53,223 nt of DNA from Maribacter sp. 4G9 (GCF_002742265.1 NZ_MDGL01000054.1:1-53223), one strand, 5' to 3'; counted from the first letter of the stretch, positions 32,498 to 41,477 are shown. The notes: generated from the letters alone by a model not told the origin. Translations and numbers: made by a program.

Positions 32498-32812
32498 ACC
32501 ACCATCAAGCTATATTACAGAACCAAACCTAGGGTACAACAACCAAAACCTTTTGAAAACTCCCTAAACAGGACTATTACAAATCGCATTAGCCTATTTC
32601 TGTTGAATCATCCTGAAACTTAATGGTCCCTTTACAGTTAACGGTTAGTGTTTGACTTTCGAGGGTTTTTAAATTTCTTTACAATTAGTAAGACACAGGA
32701 AGCGTCTTTTGGTCACATCAAATGAAAAATTTACCCTAGAAATAATTAAAAACTTCTTTAAACCGACTTTTCGTGGGGATGTTCTAGTGGGATATCAATT
32801 GGATTAAATAGT
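32498..32812. other. Non-coding region between two minus-strand terminators
   Basis: About 315 bp with no ORF. A hairpin with a long T run closes its left side (32464-32497), although the upstream gene already has its own terminator near 32813-32840. The second terminator suggests a short RNA made on the minus strand; a TAGGTTTG element lies at 32524-32531 but is too close to the hairpin to explain it well. Confidence 0.35.
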
Positions 32813-32840
32813 CAAAAAAAAGACCGCAAGGCGGCCTTTA
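32813..32840 (-). terminator. Probable terminator after the small exported protein gene
   Basis: The stem AAAGACCGC / GCGGCCTTT has one A-C mismatch and is followed on the minus strand by a T run, 20 bp after the stop at 32860. Confidence 0.65.
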
Positions 32841-32859
32841 ATAAATTATTCTATAATGA

Positions 32860-33165
32860 TTACTTCTTCTTTGTAATCCAATTTCCATACGGATCAATAT
32901 AGACCGTACGTCTAGTGCCGCTTTTTAAAACCATGATCAGTTTGAAAATTCCTTTTGAATTTCTGTAGGCCGCTCCCAATTTAGAGGTTGGATATTCTTT
33001 TAATATTTCTTCCACAACGGCGGGAGTCAGTTCGCTGGAAGGGATTCTTTCGTAATCGTCATTTATTACTTCAATTTTTGAAATCTTGTCCATTTGGCAA
33101 GGATTTGCATGGGTGTTCAATATCGTTCCAAAAACAACTACGCAAATTATGATATACTTTTTCAT
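32860..33165 (-). CDS. Small exported protein, PepSY-like
   Basis: A 101-residue protein with signal peptide MKKYIIICVVVFGTILNTHA. The mature part (YERIPSSELTPAVVEEILKEYPTSKLGAAYRNSKG) has the helix-then-strand pattern of small PepSY-like periplasmic proteins (ELP..V...I...YP), followed by strands FKLIMVLKSGTRRTVYIDPYGNWI. Function unknown. It is transcribed alone, with a terminator on each side. Confidence 0.65.
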   Translation of the reverse strand: MKKYIIICVVVFGTILNTHANPCQMDKISKIEVINDDYERIPSSELTPAVVEEILKEYPTSKLGAAYRNSKGIFKLIMVLKSGTRRTVYIDPYGNWITKKK

Positions 33166-33348
33166 TATATGATCTATGTTAATGATTCGTACTTATCGTT
33201 ATTTACGAAGCCTTAACCAAATTGGATGTTCAACTATAAAGATCTTTGCTTTTTTTAACGGAAAAGAAGATAGAAAAGAGGCCATATCCAGAATATTTCC
33301 AAAACATAAACCATTATGGCCGATGTTAAAACACTACTATTTGGAATA

Positions 33349-33380
33349 AAAAAAGTGTGTAACAAGTACACACTTTTTAA
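33349..33380. terminator. Bidirectional terminator after the kinase-DUF4301 gene
   Basis: Perfect 11-bp arms AAAAAGTGTGT (33350-33360) and ACACACTTTTT (33368-33378) around a 7-nt loop, about 20 bp after the stop at 33399. The A and T runs are built into the stem, so it can act in either direction. Confidence 0.82.
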
Positions 33381-33398
33381 ACTTACTTCTTGGTTAAT

Positions 33399-35498
33399 TT
33401 AAGCCTGATGCGAACCCTTTAATAAATCTAAAACCGTCTTCACCGGATTAAAGGTTACCAAAGGCACCTCTACCATAATGGTATTCCAATGTGCCATGGC
33501 ACCGTTCCAAAGACCTGGAAGCTCCAAGGCCTTTAATTCCTTTCCATTCATGGTTTTGCCCGTTATAAATCCCTGTTTAGGGTCTACAAAGTCCAACAGG
33601 TTGAATTTATTTCCTTTGTAATCACGAATTCCGCAAACCAAGTCCACCGGATTAAAATGGGTAGAATTTTGCAAAATATCCACTTGCTCCGGGTTATCCA
33701 TATCTATTTGGGCGGATTCTATGATCTGAAGTGAAACCTCCCCATTGGCATTTCTAATCCAGAATGGTCCCCCACCGGGTTCCCCTTCGTTCTTGACCAT
33801 GCCACAAATACGGATAGGCCTATTGATTCTATTTTTAAGTAGCGATATTTTAGCATCCGTTGAGAAGGAATCAAAATCCTTAGTAAACTTCACATTTAAT
33901 TCGTCCGCCAAAAACGAGGTTATTGTACTGATACCATCTTCTGAAATAGCACCTTCATCCAACATTTTAGCATATTCAAAAGCCTTCTTTTGGACTTTTA
34001 ACAAGACCCCGGCCAAAACTTTTTTACTGTCCGCCACGGCCTTGGCATCTTGCATTACCGCCACATTGTCTATGTTCTTTATAAAAATAACATCGGCATC
34101 CTGATCATTTAAATTTTCGATCAAGGCACCATGTCCACCTGGTCTGAACAAAACGGCACCATCCGTATTCCTAAATGGTTTATTGTCCATGTCTACGGCA
34201 ATCGTATCCGTTGAAGGTTTCTGAAACGAATAATCCACGGTATAGTTTATCCCTGTTTCTTTGGAAACCCTTTCCCCTACAAGGTTCAACTCTTCCTTAA
34301 ACATTTCTTCATGTTGTTCAGAAATCGTAAAATGCAGCTTACTTCCATTGGTGGAACTTGCATACAAGGCACCTTCTTTCAAGTGTTCCTGGAAAGGGGT
34401 TGCCGTGTTATCGCCATATTTATGAAAAGGCAATAAGCCCTTGGGGTAAAAGCCATAGTTTAAGGCATCTTCGCCTAACAGTTCCTTTACGAATAAATAG
34501 ACCTTTTCCCCTTGAGAATTAAAATTCTTGGGTAGCCTGTCCATAACCTTTCTGTAAAAAGGCATTTTTTCCAGACCTTCCGAAAGCTTTTTTATATCCT
34601 TGTCACCCGTCCTTTCCAGGTAATCCCCGAGGGATTCCTTGGCAGGGTCATAGCTATCCAAAAAAGAAAAAAGAGCCTTGAACATTCTAGAAGCTGCACC
34701 GGATGCAGGCACGAACTTAAGTATTTCCAAATTGGATGCTTTAGATTCATAATAATGGATCAACTCACTTTCTTCCTCCTCACTAAAACGAAGAATGCCG
34801 TTACCTACTACGGCGGCACTTTGTAAGTCCACAAAGGGAATGCCCTCCATAAAGGTATTGATCTGATTCTCGACTTTTTCCTTGGCAATCCCCTTGTTTG
34901 CCATTTGTTTTATATCCTGTTCAGAAATTGCTATCATTTTTGTACGTAATTTATCTATGTGTTCGACTGCACGCTTTAAGCGCTCTTTTTTATTTCCCTT
35001 TAAGATAATAAAATTGCGTTCATACTTTTCCAAGGTAGCCTTAAAATATTCGAACATCTGCTCCCTTTCATTAGGTTTGTCCCTAAGGTCGTCCGCCTCC
35101 CAAGGAATATCTATATAGGTTAGCAAGTAAAGGTCATATTGGTTCTCTAAGGCGTATTTTTCAAGTACCGGGTCACAGTTTCCAATATAATATGCTTCGG
35201 AATATACTTTAGTTTCCAATAGATCGGTATCGCAAACAAGAATTTCCGTTGCTTTTTTGGTCAGTTCGTTTTCCAGTCGCATTTGACCTTCGGCGATAGG
35301 TAACAAATCTTCCGGCTCACAGGTCTTTCGTTCGTTGTTCCATTTGTTCTGAAGATATTCCCGTGCATATTCTGGAACCCAGACCGTATTATAATGTCTT
35401 GCGAGTTGTTCCGATAAGGTGGTCTTTCCTGTCGATTCCGGACCAAAAAGAACTACTTTTAGGACGTTCGAAGGCTGTTGTCTATACTTTTCTTCCAT
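33399..35498 (-). CDS. Fusion of a NadR-like P-loop kinase and a DUF4301 protein
   Basis: A 699-residue protein of two parts. Residues 1-185 are an AAA_28 / NadR C-terminal-like nucleoside kinase: Walker A GPESTGKTT (19-27), EYAREYLQ (43-50), CDTDLLETKVYSE and a DLRDKPNEREQMF lid. Residues 188-699 are a complete DUF4301 domain, starting MIAISEQDIKQMANKGIAKEKVE, with PASGAASRMFKAL, FRPGGHGALIENLNDQDADVIFIKNIDN and EPGGGPFWI. Met188 (34937) is where a stand-alone DUF4301 protein would start, so the two may have fused by loss of a stop codon. The kinase may phosphorylate nicotinamide riboside or, given the thiamine context, thiamine. The first 40 bp overlap pnuC, so the two are translationally coupled. 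Confidence 0.85.
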   Translation of the reverse strand: MEEKYRQQPSNVLKVVLFGPESTGKTTLSEQLARHYNTVWVPEYAREYLQNKWNNERKTCEPEDLLPIAEGQMRLENELTKKATEILVCDTDLLETKVYSEAYYIGNCDPVLEKYALENQYDLYLLTYIDIPWEADDLRDKPNEREQMFEYFKATLEKYERNFIILKGNKKERLKRAVEHIDKLRTKMIAISEQDIKQMANKGIAKEKVENQINTFMEGIPFVDLQSAAVVGNGILRFSEEEESELIHYYESKASNLEILKFVPASGAASRMFKALFSFLDSYDPAKESLGDYLERTGDKDIKKLSEGLEKMPFYRKVMDRLPKNFNSQGEKVYLFVKELLGEDALNYGFYPKGLLPFHKYGDNTATPFQEHLKEGALYASSTNGSKLHFTISEQHEEMFKEELNLVGERVSKETGINYTVDYSFQKPSTDTIAVDMDNKPFRNTDGAVLFRPGGHGALIENLNDQDADVIFIKNIDNVAVMQDAKAVADSKKVLAGVLLKVQKKAFEYAKMLDEGAISEDGISTITSFLADELNVKFTKDFDSFSTDAKISLLKNRINRPIRICGMVKNEGEPGGGPFWIRNANGEVSLQIIESAQIDMDNPEQVDILQNSTHFNPVDLVCGIRDYKGNKFNLLDFVDPKQGFITGKTMNGKELKALELPGLWNGAMAHWNTIMVEVPLVTFNPVKTVLDLLKGSHQA

Positions 35499-36091
35499 TC
35501 AAAATAACCTTGGATAGCCAAGATGGTAAATATAAGATATTGCAAGGAAAGCATGCCCCAGCCCCTGTAGGCATATAATGGCACCGTAATTACATCGGCC
35601 AAAATCCAAAGTGTCCAATTCTCCAATTTTTTAAGGGCCATGTACCACATTCCTGTAAAGAAGACACCCGAGGTAAAAATATCAATATAGTTTGATGGAC
35701 CTACTTCCACATCAAAAATTCGGTATACGATATAGGTAACGACCATTGTTAGAAGGAAAAGTACAAAACCAATAATTTTCTCCTTTGCATTGGTCCTGGA
35801 AATATGTACGACCTTTTTATTGTTTTTAGTCCTGGCCCAATTCCACCAACCGTAAACACTCATGATGGAGAAATAGAAGTTCATCATCATATCACCTAAC
35901 AACTGGTCCCGATACAAAAGATACACGGTAAGGACCGTAGCTACCAATCCCGTAGGGTACACCCAAATATGTTCCTTTTTTGCGTACCAGACACTTAATA
36001 TGCCGGTAACAAAGACAATGGCTTCGATTACAATAATGAAGGTCTCCTTATCCCGGTAGGGCCCGAGGAAAAAATCAAAAATGGGGCTCAT
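35459..36091 (-). CDS. pnuC: PnuC-family vitamin transporter (nicotinamide riboside or thiamine)
   Basis: A 210-residue inner-membrane transporter of the PnuC family with about seven hydrophobic segments and the motif MMMNFYFSIMSVYGWWNWAR. PnuC carries nicotinamide riboside; the related PnuT carries thiamine. Sequence alone does not separate them here. Context is mixed: the downstream kinase resembles NadR (nicotinamide), but the upstream gene is a YkoF-like thiamine binder and the next outer membrane receptor is TPP-riboswitch-controlled. It overlaps the YkoF-like gene by 17 bp and the kinase gene by 40 bp. Confidence 0.9.
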   Translation of the reverse strand: MSPIFDFFLGPYRDKETFIIVIEAIVFVTGILSVWYAKKEHIWVYPTGLVATVLTVYLLYRDQLLGDMMMNFYFSIMSVYGWWNWARTKNNKKVVHISRTNAKEKIIGFVLFLLTMVVTYIVYRIFDVEVGPSNYIDIFTSGVFFTGMWYMALKKLENWTLWILADVITVPLYAYRGWGMLSLQYLIFTILAIQGYFEWKKSIDNSLRTS

Positions 36092-36335
36092 ACGCGCTTC
36101 TATCGGACTTCACCAATTTCATATACATAAGTCCTTTGTCCATGAGTTCAAAGGCTGTTTTGATTTCGGTTTTAAGCACTTCCATCACCGTATCATAAGG
36201 ACCAAAAACCTGGGTGCTTAAAGGATTTTCCAAAATGACCAGACCGGAATTTCTCAGTTTTTTGATAAAGTTGATGATATGTTCCTCAAAATCGTCCTGT
36301 AAAGGGGAAAAGGTAAGTTCTACGGATATATCCAT
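36075..36335 (-). CDS. YkoF-like thiamine/hydroxymethylpyrimidine-binding protein
   Basis: An 86-residue single-domain protein of the YkoF / MTH1187 (DUF77-like) thiamine-binding superfamily: ISVELTFSPLQDDFEEHIINFIKKLR, then STQVFGPYDTVMEVLKTEI, matching the ferredoxin-like fold whose loops hold thiamine or HMP. YkoF in Bacillus has two such domains; this is a single copy that would act as an oligomer. It overlaps pnuC by 17 bp, supporting a shared transport function. Confidence 0.8.
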   Translation of the reverse strand: MDISVELTFSPLQDDFEEHIINFIKKLRNSGLVILENPLSTQVFGPYDTVMEVLKTEIKTAFELMDKGLMYMKLVKSDRSAYEPHF

Positions 36336-36378
36336 GAAATTATGTTTTGGTAAAGATATTTGATTCTAGGCGCAAAAA

Positions 36379-37020
36379 CTATCCTGTTTTTTGCCTAATG
36401 CCATAGACAAGGGTAAAACCTTCAAACTCCATAAAATGCACATGGTACTGGGAAACCTGCCCCTCAAAGATAATTTCGGCAGTTGTTTGAGTGTCAGAAA
36501 AGGAGAAATCGGCCACATGGATATGATGTAGAAAACTGATGCCCTGTTGCCCGTAAATTTTGTAGAGCGATTCCTTGGCTCCCCAAACGATGGTCAGTTT
36601 TCGGATAATGGCCTCCGTATTTGCCAAAGTCCGGTACTCTTCAAAAGGGGTGAACTTATGCGAGATCCTAAGAATCTTTTCCCTGTTCTTTTCTATATCG
36701 ATGCCTACCTCCTCCGTTTTACTAACGATAATTGCCGTAAAATGATGTGAGTGGGTAATGGAAATAAAATTGCCGTCCTTCAAATGGGGTTTCCCAAATT
36801 CGCTATAATACAAATCCTTATCCTCGTATCCATAAAGCGCCATTAGATGTCGAATACTTAAGAAAGCCCTCCGGTGCAATTCGGATTTCATACCGTTATA
36901 TCGGGTCTGACATTGTGATGTCAACCGGATGCCCTGTTCCAGAAAAGTTTCGGTCTCCTCTACCTTCCAAATGGCTATGGAAGTATTCAAATTTACTGTT
37001 ATAGTTTTGTAAAGAGGCAT
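36379..37020 (-). CDS. 4'-phosphopantetheinyl transferase superfamily protein
   Basis: Transfers the phosphopantetheine arm of CoA to a carrier-protein serine. The 213-residue protein has the two signature motifs: VGIDIEKNREKILRISHKF (Mg-binding Asp and Glu) and WGAKESLYKIYG (WxxKEaxxK). It lies divergent from ahcY; its start codon abuts the predicted ahcY promoter. It is upstream of the YkoF-like gene by 43 bp on the same strand. Confidence 0.92.
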   Translation of the reverse strand: MPLYKTITVNLNTSIAIWKVEETETFLEQGIRLTSQCQTRYNGMKSELHRRAFLSIRHLMALYGYEDKDLYYSEFGKPHLKDGNFISITHSHHFTAIIVSKTEEVGIDIEKNREKILRISHKFTPFEEYRTLANTEAIIRKLTIVWGAKESLYKIYGQQGISFLHHIHVADFSFSDTQTTAEIIFEGQVSQYHVHFMEFEGFTLVYGIRQKTG

Positions 37021-37047
37021 TGATTTTTCATGTATTTTGTACCTTTG
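37020..37047 (+). promoter_or_regulatory. Predicted ahcY promoter
   Basis: TTG at 37020-37022 and TACCTTTG at 37040-37047, 17 bp apart, fit the Bacteroidota promoter consensus. It is placed 54 bp before the ahcY ATG and touches the divergent phosphopantetheinyl transferase start. Confidence 0.5.
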
Positions 37048-37100
37048 AAACTTATAAAATAGCTAGTCGTAGTTAAACGAAAGTAAAAAGAAAATAATAT

Positions 37101-38417
37101 ATGAGCACAACAACCATTCCCTACATTCCTTTCAAGGTCAAAGATATGAGTCTTGCAGCATGGGGGAGAAAAGAAATAGAACTGGCGGAAGCCGAAATGC
37201 CCGGTTTAATGTCCCTGCGTGAGGAATACAAAGACGAACAACCCTTAAAAGGGGCGCGTATTGCAGGTTGTTTGCACATGACCATTCAAACGGCGGTTTT
37301 AATAGAGACCCTCGTGGCCTTGGGAGCAGAGGTCACTTGGAGTTCGTGTAATATTTTTTCCACTCAGGATCAAGCCGCTGCCGCAATAGCGGAAGCTGGT
37401 ATACCCGTATATGCTTGGAAAGGAATGAACGAAAAGGAATTCGATTGGTGTATTGAACAAACGCTTTTCTTTGGTGAGGATAGAAAACCTTTGAACATGA
37501 TCTTGGACGACGGTGGAGACCTTACCAATATGGTATTGGACAAATATCCGGAGTTGGCCAGTGGTATTAAAGGGTTATCCGAAGAAACGACTACCGGGGT
37601 ACATCGTTTATACGAGCGAGTTAAAAAAGGAACACTTCCAATGCCTGCTATAAACGTGAACGATTCCGTTACCAAATCCAAATTCGATAATAAATATGGC
37701 TGCAAGGAAAGCGCCGTAGATGCCATTAGAAGGGCCACGGACACCATGCTTGCCGGAAAAAGGGTGGTCGTAGCTGGTTATGGTGACGTTGGTAAAGGTA
37801 CGGCCGCTTCCTTTAAAGGAGCCGGTTCCATTGTAACGGTTACTGAAATTGACCCTATTTGCGCATTGCAAGCCTGTATGGACGGTTTTGAAGTGAAAAA
37901 ATTGGAAACGGTGATTGGCAATGCCGATATCGTAATTACCTCCACAGGTAACAAAGATATCATTAGAGGGGAGCATTTTGAGGCCCTTAAGGATAAGGCC
38001 ATCGTCTGCAATATTGGCCATTTTGACAATGAAATCGATATGGCATGGTTGAACAAAAACTATGGCGATACCAAGGACGAAATAAAACCCCAAGTGGATA
38101 AATACACCATCAATGGAAAGGATGTGATTGTTCTTGCGGAAGGAAGGTTGGTAAACTTAGGATGTGCCACCGGTCATCCAAGTTTTGTGATGAGTAACTC
38201 CTTTACCAATCAGACTTTGGCACAAATCGAACTTTGGAAAAACCACGGAAATTATGAAAACCAGGTGTATATGTTACCAAAGCACTTGGATGAAAAAGTG
38301 GCGAAATTGCATTTGGAGCGCCTTGGGGCCGAATTAACGGAACTTAATGAGGAGCAAGCGGAATATATTGGGGTTACGATTGTAGGACCTTTCAAGCCTG
38401 ATTATTACAGATACTAA
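37101..38417 (+). CDS. ahcY: Adenosylhomocysteinase
   Basis: Hydrolyses S-adenosylhomocysteine to adenosine and homocysteine, relieving inhibition of methyltransferases. The 438-residue protein has the substrate region [43 protein letters not shown], the NAD-binding motif [20 protein letters not shown], and the C-terminal KPDYYRY that contributes to the neighbouring subunit's NAD site. Length is normal. It is monocistronic with a strong terminator. Confidence 0.98.
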   Translation: MSTTTIPYIPFKVKDMSLAAWGRKEIELAEAEMPGLMSLREEYKDEQPLKGARIAGCLHMTIQTAVLIETLVALGAEVTWSSCNIFSTQDQAAAAIAEAGIPVYAWKGMNEKEFDWCIEQTLFFGEDRKPLNMILDDGGDLTNMVLDKYPELASGIKGLSEETTTGVHRLYERVKKGTLPMPAINVNDSVTKSKFDNKYGCKESAVDAIRRATDTMLAGKRVVVAGYGDVGKGTAASFKGAGSIVTVTEIDPICALQACMDGFEVKKLETVIGNADIVITSTGNKDIIRGEHFEALKDKAIVCNIGHFDNEIDMAWLNKNYGDTKDEIKPQVDKYTINGKDVIVLAEGRLVNLGCATGHPSFVMSNSFTNQTLAQIELWKNHGNYENQVYMLPKHLDEKVAKLHLERLGAELTELNEEQAEYIGVTIVGPFKPDYYRY

Positions 38418-38433
38418 ACCCAATACTTTCTAA

Positions 38434-38472
38434 ATAAAGCCCTTACAAAAATAGTAAGGGCTTTATTTTTTT
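38434..38472 (+). terminator. Rho-independent terminator after ahcY
   Basis: Perfect 13-bp arms ATAAAGCCCTTAC (38434-38446) and GTAAGGGCTTTAT (38454-38466) followed by a T run. Confidence 0.92.
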
Positions 38473-38566
38473 ATGCTAATGGTTTTTCTTTACTGGATTA
38501 TCCGTTAAATTCACGCTTAGAACTTAAACCCAAAGTTGAACCTCCATTTATAGATCACAAAAGCGT

Positions 38567-39862
38567 ATGAACAAAAAATTTTTAATAGCCTTGACAACCT
38601 TGTTGGTCGTACATATTTCAAAGGCACAGGATGACATTTCAATCGACAAAAAATATGCAAAGGAAATTGATCGGTTGGCCAAGGATAAAAAGGTACGATC
38701 TGCTTTTGGGTACATTGAGGGGCAAAAGGAAGAAACGACCTTAGATCATATTGCCCTTACCGAAATTTTGGCCGCACCGTTTAAGGAGGATAAAAGAGGA
38801 ATAGCTTTCGCCAAACTACTTGAGGAGGCAGGCGTGGATAGTCTATGGACGGACAAGGCAGGAAATGTAATAGGCCTTAGGAAGGGTACGAGTGGAGAAT
38901 CTGGATATGTGGGGATCGATGCCCATCTTGACGTAGTATTTCCGGAAGGTACGGACGTTTCCGTCAAAAAAGTTGGTGACACCTTGAAAGCCCCTGGCGT
39001 TGGAGATGATACAAGGGCTTTGGCCAATCTCATTTCCATGTTGAAAGGCATGAACAAAGCAGCCCTAAAAACGGAAAAGGATGTACTCATAGTTGGGTCG
39101 GTAGGTGAGGAAGGATTGGGCGATTTGCGGGGAATGAAATATATATTCAATGAATCCGGAATGGATATCGATTCCTGGATCGCCATAGACGGCGGGAGCA
39201 TGGGAAGAATCAGCAATGCGGGATTGGGTTCCAAAAGGTATAAACTTGTGGTCAAGGGAAAAGGAGGCCACTCATGGGGAGCCTTCGGACTTGCCAACCC
39301 GCACCACGCACTGGGTAAGGCTATTGACCTATTTTCCAAAGCTGCTTGGGACTATACTTCCGGCGACATTCCAAAGACCAGTTTTAACGTGGGCCGCATG
39401 GGTGGTGGCACTTCCGTGAATTCCATTCCTTTTGAATCCTGGATGGAGGTGGACATGCGAGCCATCAGTCCAAAAAACCTGGATGAAATCGAAGAAATTT
39501 TTAAGTCATCGATAGAAAAGGCAATAGCCGATTATAATGCCAGCGGTATTGAGGATCAAGTAACCTATGAACTCATCAAGATCGGTGACAGGCCCTCGGG
39601 CGAACTGCCTGCGGATATTGCCTTGGTTCAAAGGAGCATGGCCGCCACCAAATATTTTGGCGGTACGCCCTCATTGGGTAGGGGCTCCACCAATATCAAC
39701 ATTCCCGTTTCCAAAGGCATCCCGGCCGTATGCATCGGCAGGGGCGGTTCTGGAGGCGGGGCGCATTCCTTGCACGAGTGGTATGTGAACGACGAGCCAT
39801 CCGAAGAATCCATTAAACTCGCTCTAATGATTACCTTGGCTCAAGCCGGATTGAGTAAATAA
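38567..39862 (+). CDS. Exported M20-family metallopeptidase
   Basis: A 431-residue di-zinc peptidase with signal peptide MNKKFLIALTTLLVVHISKA. Metal-binding motifs are present: GIDAHLDVV (His and Asp), GVGDDTRALA (bridging Asp), GSVGEEGLGD (general-base Glu and ligand Glu) and the C-terminal GGGAHSLHEW (His). KGKGGHSWGAFGLANPHHAL is the lid domain's dimer strand. Probably a periplasmic di-/tripeptidase. It is followed 14 bp later by the 5' nucleotidase gene. Confidence 0.93.
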   Translation: MNKKFLIALTTLLVVHISKAQDDISIDKKYAKEIDRLAKDKKVRSAFGYIEGQKEETTLDHIALTEILAAPFKEDKRGIAFAKLLEEAGVDSLWTDKAGNVIGLRKGTSGESGYVGIDAHLDVVFPEGTDVSVKKVGDTLKAPGVGDDTRALANLISMLKGMNKAALKTEKDVLIVGSVGEEGLGDLRGMKYIFNESGMDIDSWIAIDGGSMGRISNAGLGSKRYKLVVKGKGGHSWGAFGLANPHHALGKAIDLFSKAAWDYTSGDIPKTSFNVGRMGGGTSVNSIPFESWMEVDMRAISPKNLDEIEEIFKSSIEKAIADYNASGIEDQVTYELIKIGDRPSGELPADIALVQRSMAATKYFGGTPSLGRGSTNINIPVSKGIPAVCIGRGGSGGGAHSLHEWYVNDEPSEESIKLALMITLAQAGLSK

Positions 39863-39876
39863 AAAGAGAGTAGCCT

Positions 39877-40398
39877 ATGACAATTTATGTGGATATGGAC
39901 GAGGTTTTGGCAGATACCTATGGCGCCCATATAGATCTTTACAACAAAGAATTCAGTGGCAATCTCACCGAAGAGTTCTGTATGGGTAAGGAAGTTTGGC
40001 ACGTGGTACCCGAAGCTCATCAGGCAAGTGTTAGGAACCATGCTAGAAGAAGGGGATTCTTCAGGAATTTAAAACCTATTGCCAACAGTCAGGAAATCTT
40101 AAGGCAACTGGCTGAAAAATACGAGCTCTATATCGCCTCTGCGGCCATGCAATTCCCTAATTCCCTGGAAGAAAAAAGTGATTGGCTGGATGAACATTTC
40201 CCTTTCATTCCATGGCAGAATAGAATTTTATGTGGTCACAAACATATTTTAAAAGGAGATGTTCTGATTGACGATAGAAGTTATAACCTCACCAATTTTG
40301 ATGGTAGACCCTTACTTTTTACTTCTCCCCATAATATCCATACAACAGGTATTGAGCGGGTTAATTCTTGGCAAGAGGTAGCTAAAAAACTCCTGTAA
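39877..40398 (+). CDS. 5'(3')-deoxyribonucleotidase, HAD superfamily
   Basis: A 173-residue phosphatase of the NT5C group, which dephosphorylates deoxynucleoside monophosphates. The HAD motif I is VDMDEVLADTYG (Asp nucleophile and Asp acid/base). Motif II is in LYIASAAMQFPNSLEEK, and motif IV in DVLIDDRSYNLTNF. It lies 14 bp after the M20 peptidase gene on the same strand and ends in a shared terminator. Confidence 0.9.
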   Translation: MTIYVDMDEVLADTYGAHIDLYNKEFSGNLTEEFCMGKEVWHVVPEAHQASVRNHARRRGFFRNLKPIANSQEILRQLAEKYELYIASAAMQFPNSLEEKSDWLDEHFPFIPWQNRILCGHKHILKGDVLIDDRSYNLTNFDGRPLLFTSPHNIHTTGIERVNSWQEVAKKLL

Positions 40399-40404
40399 TA
40401 ACAA

Positions 40405-40437
40405 AAACCCTCACAATGTGAGGGTTTCATTTTTTTT
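40405..40437. terminator. Bidirectional terminator between nucleotidase and rpmA
   Basis: Arms AAACCCTCAC (40405-40414) and GTGAGGGTTT (40418-40427), followed by a T run on the plus strand and by AAAA-complement T residues on the minus strand. It serves both convergent genes. Confidence 0.9.
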
Positions 40438-40451
40438 GTAGCGAACGTTTA

Positions 40452-40712
40452 TTAAGCTTCAAAAGGCTCAATGGAAACATAGGACTTACCGCCCGCTTTT
40501 TTCTCGAATTTTACAAGACCGTCTACTCGGGCATGTAACGTATGGTCCTTACCGGCATATACGTTCTCACCTGGATTGTGTTTTGTACCTCGTTGTCTAA
40601 CGATAATGTTACCGGCAATTGCCGCCTGGCCACCAAAAATCTTAACGCCCAAGCGTTTCGATTCTGATTCCCTACCGTTTTTAGAACTACCTACACCTTT
40701 CTTATGTGCCAT
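40452..40712 (-). CDS. rpmA: Ribosomal protein bL27
   Basis: The 86-residue 50S subunit protein near the peptidyl-transferase centre. It starts [24 protein letters not shown] and continues with [35 protein letters not shown], the family signature. The N-terminus begins directly with the functional tail, so no Firmicute-type processing is needed. It lies downstream of rplU in the usual two-gene operon. Confidence 0.98.
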   Translation of the reverse strand: MAHKKGVGSSKNGRESESKRLGVKIFGGQAAIAGNIIVRQRGTKHNPGENVYAGKDHTLHARVDGLVKFEKKAGGKSYVSIEPFEA

Positions 40713-40754
40713 AATTTTAAGGTTTTATATTGTTATACTTTGAAAGCAACGCGG

Positions 40755-41423
40755 TTAAGCCTTACCTCCGTCTAATTCGTCTTGCCATTTCTTCAACTCA
40801 TCCCACTTACCTTCAGCAGCCAATTTGGCTTGTGCAGGCCATGTATCCGTAACGTGGTTACCTCTTACATCAGCAATGATTTCAGCGATTTTCTCAGGAG
40901 TTGATTTAGCTAATTCTGCAAATGTCGTAATACCTGCGGCATTCAATGTTTCTGCAATTTTTGGGCCGATCCCCTCAACCTTTTTAAGGTCATCTGCAGT
41001 AGCTTTTGCTTTAGCAGCCTTTGGTTTAGATGCAACCGACTTCTCAACCGGGGCCTCCTTTTTAGCCGTAGGTTTCTCTTCCTTCTTGGCCGGTTCCGCT
41101 TTTTTAGCACCTTTTGCCACTATGGATTCAATAACAATCTCTGTCAAAGATTGTCTGTGTCCATTTTTCTTTCTGTAACCCTTACGTCTTTTTTTGTGAA
41201 AAACGATTACCTTATCTCCTCTAAGGTGTTTAATGACTTTGACCTCAACAGCGGCTCCGTCTATAGCTGGGGCGCCAACAGTTATGTTCTTACCATCGTC
41301 CAAAAGAAGTACATTGTCAAAAGTCACCTTTTTTCCTTCTTCCGTTTGTAAACGGTGAACATACACTTTCTGGTCTTTTGCAACTTTAAATTGCTGCCCT
41401 GCCATCTCTACAATTGCGTACAT
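40755..41423 (-). CDS. rplU: Ribosomal protein bL21 with C-terminal helix-hairpin-helix extension
   Basis: Residues 1-103 are a standard bL21 (MYAIVEMAGQQFKVAKDQKVYVHRL; GDKVIVFHKKRRKGYRKKNGHRQ). A Lys/Ala/Pro-rich linker (about 104-142) and a C-terminal domain (about 143-222) follow, with DDLKKVEGIGPKIAETLNAAGITTFAELAKSTPEKI, a tandem helix-hairpin-helix fold that usually binds nucleic acid. This extension is common in flavobacterial L21; its function is not established, with rRNA or tRNA contact being plausible. It is first in the operon with rpmA; a promoter lies at 41478-41507. Confidence 0.96.
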   Translation of the reverse strand: MYAIVEMAGQQFKVAKDQKVYVHRLQTEEGKKVTFDNVLLLDDGKNITVGAPAIDGAAVEVKVIKHLRGDKVIVFHKKRRKGYRKKNGHRQSLTEIVIESIVAKGAKKAEPAKKEEKPTAKKEAPVEKSVASKPKAAKAKATADDLKKVEGIGPKIAETLNAAGITTFAELAKSTPEKIAEIIADVRGNHVTDTWPAQAKLAAEGKWDELKKWQDELDGGKA

Positions 41424-41477
41424 AGCGTTAAAAAAATGTATTGTTAAAACCTATTGGATTTTTTCCAAAGGCGGGTG

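Noticed and set aside
33399-35498. Frameshift or sequencing error joining NadR-like kinase and DUF4301
   Set aside because: Both halves share one frame without a shift or low-complexity junction; a lost stop codon remains possible and is noted.
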